A stretch of 64,000 nucleotides of DNA from Sphingomonas nostoxanthinifaciens (GTDB lineage Bacteria > Pseudomonadota > Alphaproteobacteria > Sphingomonadales > Sphingomonadaceae): contig NZ_CP082839.1 in NCBI RefSeq assembly GCF_019930585.1, positions 3,732,001 through 3,796,000 of the forward strand, read 5' to 3'. The translations under genes and the position numbers were made by a program. Positions 9,556 to 19,066 of this stretch are shown here, one piece after another (position 1 is the stretch's first letter; every line of letters begins with the position of its first letter). The notes beneath the pieces were generated by a model, which saw nothing but the letters and a program-made list of their open reading frames with translations, was not told the origin of the DNA and did not search any database.

Positions 9556-10560
9556 TTATGAAGGCGGGAGCCAGCCCGCAAGCTCCCGCCGCAGCAAATC
9601 GTGCAACATGGCGATACCGCCGGGGCTGTCGTTGAGGCACGGCAGATAAGCGAAGTCGCTGCCGCCGGCGGCGAGGAACGTCTCGCGGCCGCGGATCGAG
9701 ATTTCCTCGAGCGTCTCGAGGCAGTCGGCCGAGAAACCGGGCGAGACGACGGCCACGCGCTCGATCCCGGCGCGCGGCAGCGCCGCGAGCGTCACGTCGG
9801 TCGCGGGCTCCAGCCATTTGGCGCGGCCGAAGCGCGACTGGAAGGCGACGATCAATTCGCGCCCGAGCGCCTCGCTCAGCAGCCGCGCGGTCTTCTGGCA
9901 GTGGCAATGATAGGGGTCGCCCTGTTCAAGCGTGCGCTGCGGCATGCCGTGAAAGCTCGCGACGATCACCTGCGGCTGAAACGGCAGCGCGGCGAGCGAC
10001 GCCTCGACGCTGTCCTTCAGCGCGGCGATGTAGCCGGCATCATCATAATAAGGCGGGAGGGTACGGATCGCCGGCTGCCAGCGCATGTCGGCGAGGGTGG
10101 CGAAGGCGCGATCGTTCGCCGTGGCGGTCGTCGCCCCGCAATATTGCGGATAGAGCGGCGCGAGCAGGATCCGCTCGCAGCCGGCATCTTTCATCGCCGC
10201 CAACCGCTCGGCGATCGAGGGCCGACCGTAGCGCATGGCATGATCGACCAGCACGGCATCGCCGAAGCGGGCGGCCAGCGCCGCCGCCTGCGCACGCGTG
10301 ATCGCGGCGAGCGGCGATCCATCCTTGCCCCATACCTGGCGATAGGCGTGGGCCGACTTCTTGGGCCGGGTGGTCAGCACGATCCCGCGCAGGATCGGTT
10401 GCCACAGGATCGGCGGCAGCTCCACCACGCGGCGATCCGACAGGAATTCGCCGAGATAGCGACGCACCGCCGGCGCATCGGGCGCGTCGGGCGTGCCGAG
10501 ATTGGTCAGCAGCACGCCGATGCGGGGGCGCGGGATTGTGGGGTGATCGGCGGGTTTCAT
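9556..10560 (-). CDS. hemH: Ferrochelatase
   Basis: 334 residues. It inserts ferrous iron into protoporphyrin IX, the last step of heme synthesis. Family segments are GVLLTNLGTPDAPDAPAVRRYLGEFLSDRRVVELP, SFHGMPQRTLEQGDPYHCHC with the catalytic His in SFHG, and SPGFSADCLETLEEI carrying the conserved Glu. The length is normal for the bacterial monomeric enzyme. The ATG overlaps the stop of the upstream molybdenum-enzyme gene, so the two are translated from one message. Confidence 0.96.
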   Translation of the reverse strand: MKPADHPTIPRPRIGVLLTNLGTPDAPDAPAVRRYLGEFLSDRRVVELPPILWQPILRGIVLTTRPKKSAHAYRQVWGKDGSPLAAITRAQAAALAARFGDAVLVDHAMRYGRPSIAERLAAMKDAGCERILLAPLYPQYCGATTATANDRAFATLADMRWQPAIRTLPPYYDDAGYIAALKDSVEASLAALPFQPQVIVASFHGMPQRTLEQGDPYHCHCQKTARLLSEALGRELIVAFQSRFGRAKWLEPATDVTLAALPRAGIERVAVVSPGFSADCLETLEEISIRGRETFLAAGGSDFAYLPCLNDSPGGIAMLHDLLRRELAGWLPPS

Positions 10561-12776
10561 ATGGCGAGCGGCAACGCGCGCAGCCGCTTGCCGGTTGCGG
10601 AGAAGATCGCATTGGCGATGGCGGGCGGCGTCACCGGAACCGCCAGTTCGGCCACCCCGCCCGGCGCCTCGGCCGATGCGATCAGTTCGACCGCGATCTC
10701 GGGCATATCCTTGAGCAACGGCAAACGGAGGTCGGCAAATCCGGTCTGCTCGGCGAGGCCCTGCGCATAGGTGACGCCGTCGCCCAGCGCAGCGGCCATG
10801 CCCCAGACGAGCCCGCTCTCGATCTGCTGGCGGACGATGTCGGGATTGATGACCCGGCCGCAGTCGACCACCGCGGTCAGCTGCGTCACCTTGATCGCGC
10901 CGCCCTCGATCCGCGCCTCGCAATAAAGCGCGATGTGGCTGCCGAAGGCGGAATGAACCGCCACCCCCTGCCCCGATCGCGCCTCGCCGGTCCAGCCGCC
11001 CGAAGCGGTCGCCTGCGCGAGGCAGCGCGCGAGGCGCGGCTGCGCGCCGAGCAGCCCCATCCGGAACGACAGCGCATCCATGCCCGCCGCGGCGGCAAGC
11101 TCGTCGGCAAAGCATTCGACGAAGAAGGCGGTGGAGGCATGCGCCGCAGACCGCCACAGCCCGGTCGGGATACCGACGTCGGCCAGCGCATGCGCGATCG
11201 CCAGCACCGGTATGGCATAAGGCGGCACCGCGCCGTCGATCGCCGCACGCTCGGGCCCGCCACCGTGCGGCAGCGCCGGGATCAGCCGCCTCCCGAGCTC
11301 AGCGGCGGTAGCGGGCGCGGCGATCACCGCCTGCCACGCCGCGATCCGGCCTTGCCCGCCGAGCCGCGCGCGCATCCTGGCGCGTGCCGGCGGACCGTGG
11401 CGCCCATGCAGCATTTCCTCGCGCCGGCTCCACATCAGCTGAACCGGCTTGCCCGACCGCACCGCGAGGATCGCCGCCTCGATCGCGGCGTCATTCTCGA
11501 TCTTGCGGCCGAAGCCACCGCCGACCTGCATGGGGTAGACGATGATGCGATGCTCGCCGATCCCGGTCGCGCGCGCGACGGCGGCGCGGGTGAGGCCCTG
11601 TGCCTGGGTCGGCACCCATAATTCCAGCCGATCGCCGGTCAGGCGCGCGGTCGCCACCAGCGGCTCGATCGTTGCATGCGCGGAGAACGGCACGGCGTAA
11701 TCCGCCTCGATCACGCCGGCGCCGGCGAGTGCCGTCGCCGCATCGCCCTGCTTGGCGAACGTCGTGCCCCCGGTTGCCAGTGCCGCATCGAGCGCATGCG
11801 CCACCGACACGCTATTGGGCAGAGCCCCACGCGTCGCGAAGCGCGGGTGGAGCGCATCGAGCGCACGGTCGGCCGCCCACCAATTCTCCGCCAGCGCCGC
11901 GACGAAGCCGTCGCTGCGGACGATGCCGACGACGCCGGGCACGCGATCGGCCGCCGCCAGATCGAGCGCGGCCGGGCCGGTATCGCCGAGCGGGCCGTGC
12001 CGCACCGATGCGTGGAGCATGCCGGGCAGGCGCACGTCGCCGGCAAAGCGCGTGCTGCCGTCGACCTTCGCAGGCAGATCGAGCCGCGGCATCGCCTTGC
12101 CCGAAATGCCGCCTTCACCCGGCCGACGCAGCGGTGGCGTCGCGGGCGGGGCGAACCCCGCCGCCTCGGCCGCAAGTGCGCCGAAGCGGAAGCGATCCTG
12201 CCCCCGTACGACGAACCCGGCTTCGGTATCGCAGGCGCGCCAATCCGCGCCGATCCGCTTGCCCGCCGTCATGCACAGCAAGGCGCGCGCCATTGCGCCC
12301 GCCTCGCGGAACGGCTGCTCGAAAGCGCGGATCGAGGTCGAGCCCGCCGTTATCATCAGTGCGTTGCGCGTCGCCCAGTTCTGCGCCGCCCAGCGGCCGA
12401 CCCCGGCCAGCATATGCGGCAGCGCATCCTCTGCCATCTCGCCCGCGATCAGCCGGTTGGCGTAGAGCGGCCCCAGCGGCGCGGGCTCGACCGCGATCTG
12501 GCGCCAGTCGGCCCCAAGCTCGTCGGCCAGCGCCTGCGGCAGCGCGGTCCACACACCCTGCCCCATCTCCGCCTGCGGCACGACGACCGTCACCCGCCCC
12601 GTCTCGGCAATCTTGAGAAAGGCACCCATCACCGTCTCGCCCGGGTCGACGGCGAGGTTTGGCCGATAGTCGCGCGGCCACAGCTCCCATGCGAGGACGA
12701 GACCCACGCCCGCGCCGCCGCCGATCAGCAATGTCCGCCGGGACAGCGTCGTTCTGTTCGCATCCGCCGGCGCCAT
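10557..12776 (-). CDS. Molybdenum hydroxylase large subunit (IorB-like)
   Basis: 739 residues of the xanthine dehydrogenase family molybdopterin-binding subunit, closest in layout to isoquinoline 1-oxidoreductase beta. A twin-arginine signal (LSRRTLLIGGGAGVGLVLAW) points to export in folded form. Cofactor-region segments include VVVPQAEMGQGVWTALPQALADEL, the central KVDGSTRFAGDVRLPGMLHASV and VGGGFGRKIENDAAIEAAI. Such enzymes need a small [2Fe-2S] subunit (IorA) and usually a cytochrome; neither is in the window. It overlaps hemH. The substrate is unknown. Confidence 0.85.
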   Translation of the reverse strand: MAPADANRTTLSRRTLLIGGGAGVGLVLAWELWPRDYRPNLAVDPGETVMGAFLKIAETGRVTVVVPQAEMGQGVWTALPQALADELGADWRQIAVEPAPLGPLYANRLIAGEMAEDALPHMLAGVGRWAAQNWATRNALMITAGSTSIRAFEQPFREAGAMARALLCMTAGKRIGADWRACDTEAGFVVRGQDRFRFGALAAEAAGFAPPATPPLRRPGEGGISGKAMPRLDLPAKVDGSTRFAGDVRLPGMLHASVRHGPLGDTGPAALDLAAADRVPGVVGIVRSDGFVAALAENWWAADRALDALHPRFATRGALPNSVSVAHALDAALATGGTTFAKQGDAATALAGAGVIEADYAVPFSAHATIEPLVATARLTGDRLELWVPTQAQGLTRAAVARATGIGEHRIIVYPMQVGGGFGRKIENDAAIEAAILAVRSGKPVQLMWSRREEMLHGRHGPPARARMRARLGGQGRIAAWQAVIAAPATAAELGRRLIPALPHGGGPERAAIDGAVPPYAIPVLAIAHALADVGIPTGLWRSAAHASTAFFVECFADELAAAAGMDALSFRMGLLGAQPRLARCLAQATASGGWTGEARSGQGVAVHSAFGSHIALYCEARIEGGAIKVTQLTAVVDCGRVINPDIVRQQIESGLVWGMAAALGDGVTYAQGLAEQTGFADLRLPLLKDMPEIAVELIASAEAPGGVAELAVPVTPPAIANAIFSATGKRLRALPLAI

Positions 12777-12820
12777 GGCGGGCTGATAAGGCGCCGCCGG
12801 GGCGCCGTCACGCGCCTTGT

Positions 12821-13978
12821 TCAGGCGGCGACCATCACCGCGGCGCGCGCGGCGACCGCATCGTCGAGCACGGCGAGCCAGTCGCGCGCCGAACCGGCAA
12901 GCTGGTGTCGCCGGCCGAGTTCCGCCAGCGATGCGGCTTCCGGGCGACGTCGCTCGTGCAGCACGGCGGTCAGCGCGCGCGCGACCTCGTCGGCACGGGG
13001 CCGCGCGATCGCCCCGAACGATCGATCCAGCAGGATTTCCGGCAATGCCAGCGAACAGGGCGTCGAGACCACCGGCACGCCGGCGGCGAGCGCCTCGACC
13101 AGCGCGGCGGGATAGCCCTCGAACAGCGAGGTGCACAGCAAGACGTCGGCCTGCGCCAGGTAACGTGGCACATCGTGGACGAAGCCGGCGAAGGTGATGC
13201 GCTCAGCTATGCCGAGCGTCTGCGCACGCGCCTTCAGCATCGCCTCTTCCTCGCCCTGGCCGAGCAGGACGAGGCGCAGCGAGGGGTCGGCACGCGCGAA
13301 CGCATCCAGTGCCAGCCCGAAATTCTTCTGACGCGTCAGCCGGCCGACGCACAATATCATCCCGGTACCCGGCCGATCGAGCGCAGGCGCGGGCACGGCA
13401 TCGAGATTGGGCTCGTGAACGCAGGCGATGTCGTGGCGATGGAGCAGCACCGTCGCCTCTGCTGCCAGCGCCGGCGACATCGCCACCAACGTGTCGAACG
13501 GCGCCGTCACCCGTCGGAAATTGGCGGTAAACAGCACCTGCGCCAACCGTGGCCGGTCGCCGCGCACCAGCGGATTGCTGAGCTTGCACGCCACCGCCGG
13601 CCGGTCCCATGCGAGGTCGTCGATCATCGCGCGCAGGATCGGCACGTGATAATTTCCGGGGCCGACGACGATGTCAGGACGGTCCGCGCGCACCGATGCG
13701 GCGAGTGCCCGGCCAAGCTCGCGACGGCCGGCGCGGCGCGTGCCGCCTGGCGCGATAGACGTCATGGAGATCCGCGGTGAAACGAGCCGCCGAAGGGGGC
13801 CATCCTCGGCCCCACAATACAGGCTGACCCGGCGGCCGGCATCGACCCAGGCGTTTGCGAGCCGGATCGCGATGCGTTCGCTGCCGCCGCCGCCGAAATC
13901 GTGAAGAACGAGCACGATATGGTCCGCGCTGGGCCTGCGCGCCGCGAACGCCGTCTCGCCGGACCAATACATGGGCAT
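12821..13978 (-). CDS. GT4-family glycosyltransferase
   Basis: 385 residues. It opens VLVLHDFGGGGSERIAIRLANAW, the usual N-terminal acceptor-domain start, and has the donor-domain elements MILCVGRLTRQKNFGLALDAFARA and CTSLFEGYPAALVEALAAGVPVVSTPC with the E-x7-E-type motif of GT-B retaining enzymes. It transfers a sugar from a nucleotide donor in the cytoplasm. It lies 3.7 kb from the exopolysaccharide locus and could serve it or another glycan; sugar and acceptor are not readable. Confidence 0.88.
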   Translation of the reverse strand: MPMYWSGETAFAARRPSADHIVLVLHDFGGGGSERIAIRLANAWVDAGRRVSLYCGAEDGPLRRLVSPRISMTSIAPGGTRRAGRRELGRALAASVRADRPDIVVGPGNYHVPILRAMIDDLAWDRPAVACKLSNPLVRGDRPRLAQVLFTANFRRVTAPFDTLVAMSPALAAEATVLLHRHDIACVHEPNLDAVPAPALDRPGTGMILCVGRLTRQKNFGLALDAFARADPSLRLVLLGQGEEEAMLKARAQTLGIAERITFAGFVHDVPRYLAQADVLLCTSLFEGYPAALVEALAAGVPVVSTPCSLALPEILLDRSFGAIARPRADEVARALTAVLHERRRPEAASLAELGRRHQLAGSARDWLAVLDDAVAARAAVMVAA

Positions 13979-14077
13979 GCCCTCGCCTCGACGGACGATC
14001 CGTCCGAAAATGCCTACGGACAGCGGCTTGCACCCATATTACGGTGATGCAACAAATTGACGGGACCGTCCAGCCGC

Positions 14078-14716
14078 CTAGCGATCGGCGGTGTCATCCT
14101 GCAGCGCGCGGCGCCAGGCAACGAAGTCGGGATAAAGGAACGGCTGGACGAGCATGAGCCCGGCCTCGTCCGGCTCCGACCAACGGACGCAGGCGCGCCG
14201 CCAGCCGAGCACGGGAAGTCGCACTTCGCAGCGCGTGTCGATTCCCAATCGGTGTGGGACCGCGATCTTCATGCCGCTCTGGCTGATGTTGGAGATGCGC
14301 GTCGGCGTCTCGATGCCGTTGATGCGGAGCATCGCCGGCAACTCGGTCTCGAGCCGCGGCGGCCGTCCGCGATCGAACAGCACGTCGGGCGCGCAGCGCT
14401 TCAGCATCTCCATGATCGCCACCGGCGCGTCGAACTGGACGCCGACGAACGGCTCGCGCGCCCACACGGCGGTGCCGTCGAGCCGAAACCCGGTCTTGAG
14501 CTCGATCACGACGCGCGCGCCGGGCGCGATCGCCATGTAGAGTTCGGCCTTCAGGCCACCCGGAGAAACGTTGCGCAAGATGCACAATTCGTCCCTGTCG
14601 CCCGAGATGATGCGGGCAACCTGGAATACGGTCGTGTGGCGCGTGGCCTGGCGCCGCTCCGATAATTCAGCCGCCGCAGCGTCGGCATCGATCAATCGCT
14701 GCAGACCATCCGTCAT
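14078..14716 (-). CDS. Tandem PilZ-domain protein
   Basis: 212 residues with two PilZ-like domains. The first has the c-di-GMP signature RQATR (22-26, RxxxR) and NVSPGG (48-53, NxSxxG) and ends VAVxAREPFVGVQFD-like. The second (from about 115) keeps the NxSxxG element (NISQSG) but lacks a clear RxxxR, so probably only the first binds the nucleotide. It could transmit c-di-GMP levels to envelope polysaccharide synthesis, since a GGDEF enzyme and the exopolysaccharide genes are nearby; that link is inference. Confidence 0.82.
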   Translation of the reverse strand: MTDGLQRLIDADAAAAELSERRQATRHTTVFQVARIISGDRDELCILRNVSPGGLKAELYMAIAPGARVVIELKTGFRLDGTAVWAREPFVGVQFDAPVAIMEMLKRCAPDVLFDRGRPPRLETELPAMLRINGIETPTRISNISQSGMKIAVPHRLGIDTRCEVRLPVLGWRRACVRWSEPDEAGLMLVQPFLYPDFVAWRRALQDDTADR

Positions 14717-14765
14717 GCTCAGTCCCCTGCGATCGCGCCAGATCGCGTACTTTGAGGATTACTTG

Positions 14766-16328
14766 TCATAGATTAATTAGCGAAGGGTTATCGGCGGGCG
14801 ACGGCAGCGCCGCCGGCGCGCTCCGCCGTGGCGGCTGCCCGCGCATCTCGGCACCGGCGTCCGGCGCAAAGCGCAGGTTCCAGACGCTCGCGAGCAGCGA
14901 GATCGCGGTCACGGCGAGGAACGCCACGGTGAAATCGGCGGGGCGCGGGTGCGCATGATGGCTCAGCTGCATCGCCAGGTTCAGCGACGACGCACCGATG
15001 CAGATGCCGAGGCTGAGCATCAGTTGCTGGAACGTCGCATAGAAGCTCGTCGCATCGCTCATCCGTTCCTTGCCGATGCCGTCATAGGCGATCGTATTAT
15101 AGGCGGTGAATTGAAACGACATGAAGAAACCCGCCACCACCAGCACCGCGAAGATCATCGGCATGGGCCATGACGGTCGGAAGAAGCCGCACAGCGCATA
15201 AGCGAGCGTCGCCACCAACCCGCACACGACAAGGCTGCGGCGGAAGCCGAAGCGGCGCAGGATCGGCAGGGCCAGCGCCTTCATCACCAGCGAGCCGATC
15301 GCGCCGGCGATGGTAATGGTGCCACTGGTCGCAGCGCTGAGGCCGAAGCCGAGCTGGAACATCAAGGGCAGCAGGAATGGCTGTGCACCTTGGGTGATCC
15401 GGGTGAGCGAACCCGCAATCACCGACAGCCGGAAGGCGGGCACCTGCATCAGCGTGAGGTCGAGAATCGCGTTAGCCCGGCCGCGTGCATAACGAAGGTA
15501 GCCGAGCCCCGCCGCCACCCCGATCGCGATCAGCGTGACGGCGAGCCTGCCCTGCCCGTGCCGACTTCCCAGTTCGAAGCCGAACAGCAGGCAGCCGAGC
15601 GCCACGCTCGACAGCAGGAAGCCCGGCAGGTCGGGCGGTGTCGCGCGCACCTCGCGCACGTCGTCGATGAAGGCGAGCACCAGCACGAAGCCGAGCAGGC
15701 CGATCGGCACGTTGATGTAGAAGATCCAGCGCCAGTCGAGATAGGTGACGATGAAGCCGCCGAGCGGCGGCCCTACGATCGGCCCGAGCAGGGCGGGCAT
15801 GATGAGCCAGGCGGTGGCCGACAGCATGTCCGCCTTGTCGACGGAGCGGAGCAGCACGAGCCGTCCGATCGGGATCATCATCGCGCCGCCCAGCCCCTGG
15901 ATGAAGCGTGCCGCGACGATGAACCACAAGGTCGGCGCCTGCCCGCACAGCATCGATCCGGCGACGAACGTGCCGATGGCGGCGAGGAACACGGTGCGCG
16001 ATCCGAAACGATCGGCGAGGCGGCCGCTGACGGGGATGAAGATCGCCAGCGCCAGCAAGTAGATCGTCAGCGCGATGCTCATCGACGGCGCGGTCACGCC
16101 GAACTCGCGCGCCATCGTCGGTAACGCCGTGGTGAGCACCGTCGCGTCGGTCTGCTCCATGAACAGCGCGCAGGCGATGATCAGTGCGACCGTACGGTAA
16201 TTGCGCGCGGTCCCGCGCCTCTCGATCGTGTCGTCGTGGATGCAGCTCACGTCCGATGCCGCGGGAACGATGCCGTCGCGCACCTCCGAGTTGATCGCGG
16301 CGAGCCCGCGCCGCCGCAGCCTCAGCAT
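14766..16328 (-). CDS. MFS drug-efflux transporter, DHA2 (EmrB/QacA) type
   Basis: 520 residues with about 14 transmembrane segments. Motif A appears as SGRLADRFGSRTVFL after helix 2, motif C-like PALLGPIVGPPLGGFIV in helix 5, and DWRWIFYINVPIG is characteristic of DHA2. It exports drugs or metabolites by proton antiport. No EmrA-like adaptor adjoins it. The start overlaps the end of the DUF1810 gene by seven bases. The hydrophilic 42-residue leader before helix 1 is longer than usual, so the true start may lie further in. Confidence 0.88.
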   Translation of the reverse strand: MLRLRRRGLAAINSEVRDGIVPAASDVSCIHDDTIERRGTARNYRTVALIIACALFMEQTDATVLTTALPTMAREFGVTAPSMSIALTIYLLALAIFIPVSGRLADRFGSRTVFLAAIGTFVAGSMLCGQAPTLWFIVAARFIQGLGGAMMIPIGRLVLLRSVDKADMLSATAWLIMPALLGPIVGPPLGGFIVTYLDWRWIFYINVPIGLLGFVLVLAFIDDVREVRATPPDLPGFLLSSVALGCLLFGFELGSRHGQGRLAVTLIAIGVAAGLGYLRYARGRANAILDLTLMQVPAFRLSVIAGSLTRITQGAQPFLLPLMFQLGFGLSAATSGTITIAGAIGSLVMKALALPILRRFGFRRSLVVCGLVATLAYALCGFFRPSWPMPMIFAVLVVAGFFMSFQFTAYNTIAYDGIGKERMSDATSFYATFQQLMLSLGICIGASSLNLAMQLSHHAHPRPADFTVAFLAVTAISLLASVWNLRFAPDAGAEMRGQPPRRSAPAALPSPADNPSLINL

Positions 16329-16753
16329 TGCCGATTTGCCTCGATCAGCCGCAATGTCGCCGGATCGGCGATGCCGAACCAGCGCCCGAGCGCGGCCGGG
16401 ATCGCCGGATCATCGACTGCAGCCGCGAAAAGGGTAAGCGAGGAGCGCAATTTCTGTGCGTCGACCGGCCCGAAGCCCCGCTCGGCGTCGGGATCCGGCA
16501 ATGCAGCGAGCGCCGCGACGCATTCGCGATAGCGCGCGCCAAGCAGCGGATGCGCGACGTAGCCGCGTGCCTCGTCGAGCGATCCGATCGAATAACGCTG
16601 CGCCATGGCGCTGTGGCCGAGGCCGGCAAGCTGGGGGAACACGAACCACATCCAATGCGACCGCTTTGCGCCCGCTCGGATTTCGCCGATCGCGGCGGTG
16701 TAGCTGTCCGCCTGCGCCGCGACGAAGCGGTCGAGGTCGAAGGGATCGTTCAT
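16322..16753 (-). CDS. DUF1810 family protein
   Basis: 143 residues. FDLDRFVAAQADSYTAAIGEIRAGAKRSHWMWFVFPQL and the central HPLLGARYRECVAAL are the DUF1810 hallmarks, and the whole family length is present. These are small cytosolic proteins with no established activity. A good ribosome site (GGAGG) lies five bases before the ATG. The short overlap with the exporter gene suggests one transcript. Confidence 0.88.
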   Translation of the reverse strand: MNDPFDLDRFVAAQADSYTAAIGEIRAGAKRSHWMWFVFPQLAGLGHSAMAQRYSIGSLDEARGYVAHPLLGARYRECVAALAALPDPDAERGFGPVDAQKLRSSLTLFAAAVDDPAIPAALGRWFGIADPATLRLIEANRQC

Positions 16754-16780
16754 CGCGGCCTCCGCTAACCGCTTGCGCAG

Positions 16781-16820
16781 AAAAGGAAAGGCCCTCGCTC
16801 CGGGGGCGGGAGCGAGGGCC
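16781..16820 (-). terminator. Rho-independent terminator downstream of lolA
   Basis: An 11-bp perfect stem (16810-16820 with 16790-16800), then TTTCCTTTT on the minus strand. It ends transcripts arriving from lolA or from the candidate small RNA, before the DUF1810 gene begins. Confidence 0.8.
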
Positions 16821-16925
16821 GACCTGGCGTACGAAACGCAGGTAGGGTGATGGGCTCTGTCGTCGGGTAACAGGGGGGAAGCCCGACGACGGCGCCACGA
16901 CCGCAAGAAGGCGTATAGGGCAGCG
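16786..16925 (-). ncRNA. Candidate small RNA or lolA 3'UTR with a C-rich loop
   Basis: On the minus strand, between the lolA stop and the terminator, lies a perfect 9-bp hairpin (16882-16890 with 16859-16867). Its 14-base loop contains six consecutive C residues. The C-rich loop followed by an intrinsic terminator resembles alphaproteobacterial regulatory RNAs that pair with ribosome-binding sites. No convincing promoter is visible, so it may be released from the lolA message. The 5' end given is a guess. Confidence 0.4.
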
Positions 16926-16965
16926 ATTCTGTCTCTTACCTGAACGCGAACTTTAATTGCGTGGA

Positions 16966-17562
16966 TCAATGGCCCCGATTCTGCGGGCGCGGATCGCGCC
17001 ACTGGAACATCCGATCGCTGACCGGCTGGTTGAACTTCTGGTTCGTCAGCACGACGGTCGATTGATTGCCCTGCGCATCGAGCACCGTCCAGCCGGCCAT
17101 CACCAGGCCGCCCGGCGCCGCCGGGGCAATGGTGAAGCCGATCGTGATCGTGCCGAACTCGGGATGCTTCGGGTCGCGTCCTTCGACCAGCAGCCGGTCC
17201 GGCCGGCCGCTCGGGATGATGTGGGCGTAACGCGAAATATCGCGCGAGGGGTTGATGAGCAGCGCCAGCGGCGAATCGCCCACCGGCCAGCGCGAGACCT
17301 GCGCGACCTTATAGTCGATCATGGTCAGCGCATGGCCGTCGCCCACGATCAGCAGCGGCACGCCCGGCTGATACTGGAAACGGATCCGGCCAGGCTGCTT
17401 GAGCGTGAGCGTGCCGGTCAGCGTCTTGCCCATCTGATCGGTCTGCGAGAAATCGGCGGTCATCGTCCCGACGCTGCGCAGATGCGCCTGAACCTGGGCG
17501 AGATCGGCGGCGGCGGCCGGTGCCGCGACGAAGGCCGCAACCGCGGCCAGGCGAACGAACAT
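16966..17562 (-). CDS. lolA: Outer-membrane lipoprotein carrier protein LolA
   Basis: 198 residues with a signal peptide (FVRLAAVAAFVAAPAAAA) and the LolA fold: VQAHLRSVGTMTADFSQTDQMGKTLTGTLTLKQPGRIRFQY, then LLIVGDGHALTMIDYKVAQVSRWP. It is the periplasmic chaperone that receives lipoproteins from LolCDE and delivers them to the outer membrane. Of the two adjacent Met codons I chose the second, six bases from GGGAG. Alphaproteobacterial LolA proteins are often annotated as DUF2092/LolA-like; the assignment is good. Confidence 0.88.
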   Translation of the reverse strand: MFVRLAAVAAFVAAPAAAADLAQVQAHLRSVGTMTADFSQTDQMGKTLTGTLTLKQPGRIRFQYQPGVPLLIVGDGHALTMIDYKVAQVSRWPVGDSPLALLINPSRDISRYAHIIPSGRPDRLLVEGRDPKHPEFGTITIGFTIAPAAPGGLVMAGWTVLDAQGNQSTVVLTNQKFNQPVSDRMFQWRDPRPQNRGH

Positions 17563-17686
17563 CATTGTCTCCCTGGGATCCGCGCAGGAACGCGCGGCCC
17601 GATCGCCGGCGCATGATGCGGCCGCATTGAACGGATGGTGAACCCGCCGCGGGCGCCGGCGTCGCGCGGCCCGTATCGCCGGATCG

Positions 17687-19066
17687 TCAATATGCGTTGC
17701 GGTGGACGATCACGCGCAGCGTGGTGATGAGGATCGAGATGTCGCGCCAGATCGTCCAGCCGTTGAGATATTCGAGATCGGCGTTGAGACGGTTGGCGAG
17801 ATCGACGCGCTCCTTGGTCTCGCCGCGGAAGCCGCGCACCTGCGCGAGGCCGGTCAGCCCCGGCTTCGACGCGTGCCGATGCCAGTAACGCTGATCGACC
17901 TCCCAGAAGAGCTCGTTGCCGGCGAGGCTGCCGAGCGCGTGCGGGCGCGGGCCGACGAGGCTCATCTCGCCGCGAAGGACGTTGAACAGCTGGGGCAGCT
18001 CGTCGATGCTGCTCGCGCGGATGAAGCGCCCGATCCGCGTCACGCGATCATCGTCGCGACTGGTCGATTTGTTGCCGGCGCTGTCGGCCATGTCGGCGCG
18101 CATGCTGCGAAACTTGTACATCAGGAAGATGCGGTTGGCGCGCCCGACGCGTGGCTGGAGGAAGAAGACCGGCCCGCGACTATCGAGCTTGATCGCGATC
18201 GCCACCACGATCAGCATCGGCGCGAGGAAGACCAGGCCGGGAATGGTGAGCGCCAGGTCGAGCGTACGCTTGGCAGCGCGGCGGCTCAGGTCGAGCGGCG
18301 CATGCGCGACCGCGAGCGTGCGCTGGCCGGCGAATTGGCCGATGCCGATCGCGCCCACCTCCTCCAGCTCGTCCTCGAGGATGTGGCCGTTGACGCTCGA
18401 CCCCTTCAACAGCATCGCCCAGACGTGGCGCCGCTCGGGCGGACAGGCGATGACGACCCGATCGACACCCTTCAGGTGCGAGCCGAGCCGGTTGAGCATG
18501 TGCGGATCGTGGATATTCGGCGTGAGATTGTCGGCGGTCGTGTCGAGCACGTGCACCCCCGCCGGCGGCGTGATCGCCACGCCGTCGATGATCAGCAGGT
18601 CGTAGACCAGCCGGAGCCCGGTTCGCCGCACGATATACCAGTGGCACAGGCAGCGGCCGACCGTCAGCGCGCCGAGCGACATGAGCGTCGCGATCCCCGA
18701 GGTGATGCGCGAGAGGTCAGTGCTCACCTTCATGTAGAATGCGAGGAAGAAGACCGCGCAGACCGCGAAGATGAACGCCAGCCATGCGCGGGTCAGCCCG
18801 GTGCGGACGTCGGACAGCACCTCGGCACCGAAGGCGTCGCTGTTGACCGAGATGCCGACATAGATCGGCAGGGTGACCGAGAAGAGGTTGAGCCCCGGCG
18901 TCGCCAGCAGATCGCCAAACCGGATGAGGTTGCCGAGCAGGCAGCCGACCAGGATCGCGCAGCAATCGACCACGAGGATCGTAAAGCACAGCCGCACGCG
19001 CAACGACTGCAGTTCTGAAAGCGCGACCTGGTGGCGCGCCGCGCGTGGCTTGACGATGACGTTCAC
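17687..19066 (-). CDS. Undecaprenyl-phosphate sugar phosphotransferase initiating exopolysaccharide
   Basis: 459 residues. The N-terminal half has four to five hydrophobic helices. The C-terminal half (from about 260) is the bacterial sugar transferase domain: KRTLDLALTIPGLVFLAPM, GPVFFLQPRVGRANRIFLMYKFRSM, RIGRFIRASSIDELPQLFNVLRGEMSLVGPRP and KPGLTGLAQVRG. It moves a sugar-1-phosphate onto the lipid carrier, the first step of repeat-unit assembly. The start is a GTG with GGAG seven bases upstream; no Met opens the domain. It heads the exopolysaccharide locus. Confidence 0.9.
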   Translation of the reverse strand: MNVIVKPRAARHQVALSELQSLRVRLCFTILVVDCCAILVGCLLGNLIRFGDLLATPGLNLFSVTLPIYVGISVNSDAFGAEVLSDVRTGLTRAWLAFIFAVCAVFFLAFYMKVSTDLSRITSGIATLMSLGALTVGRCLCHWYIVRRTGLRLVYDLLIIDGVAITPPAGVHVLDTTADNLTPNIHDPHMLNRLGSHLKGVDRVVIACPPERRHVWAMLLKGSSVNGHILEDELEEVGAIGIGQFAGQRTLAVAHAPLDLSRRAAKRTLDLALTIPGLVFLAPMLIVVAIAIKLDSRGPVFFLQPRVGRANRIFLMYKFRSMRADMADSAGNKSTSRDDDRVTRIGRFIRASSIDELPQLFNVLRGEMSLVGPRPHALGSLAGNELFWEVDQRYWHRHASKPGLTGLAQVRGFRGETKERVDLANRLNADLEYLNGWTIWRDISILITTLRVIVHRNAY

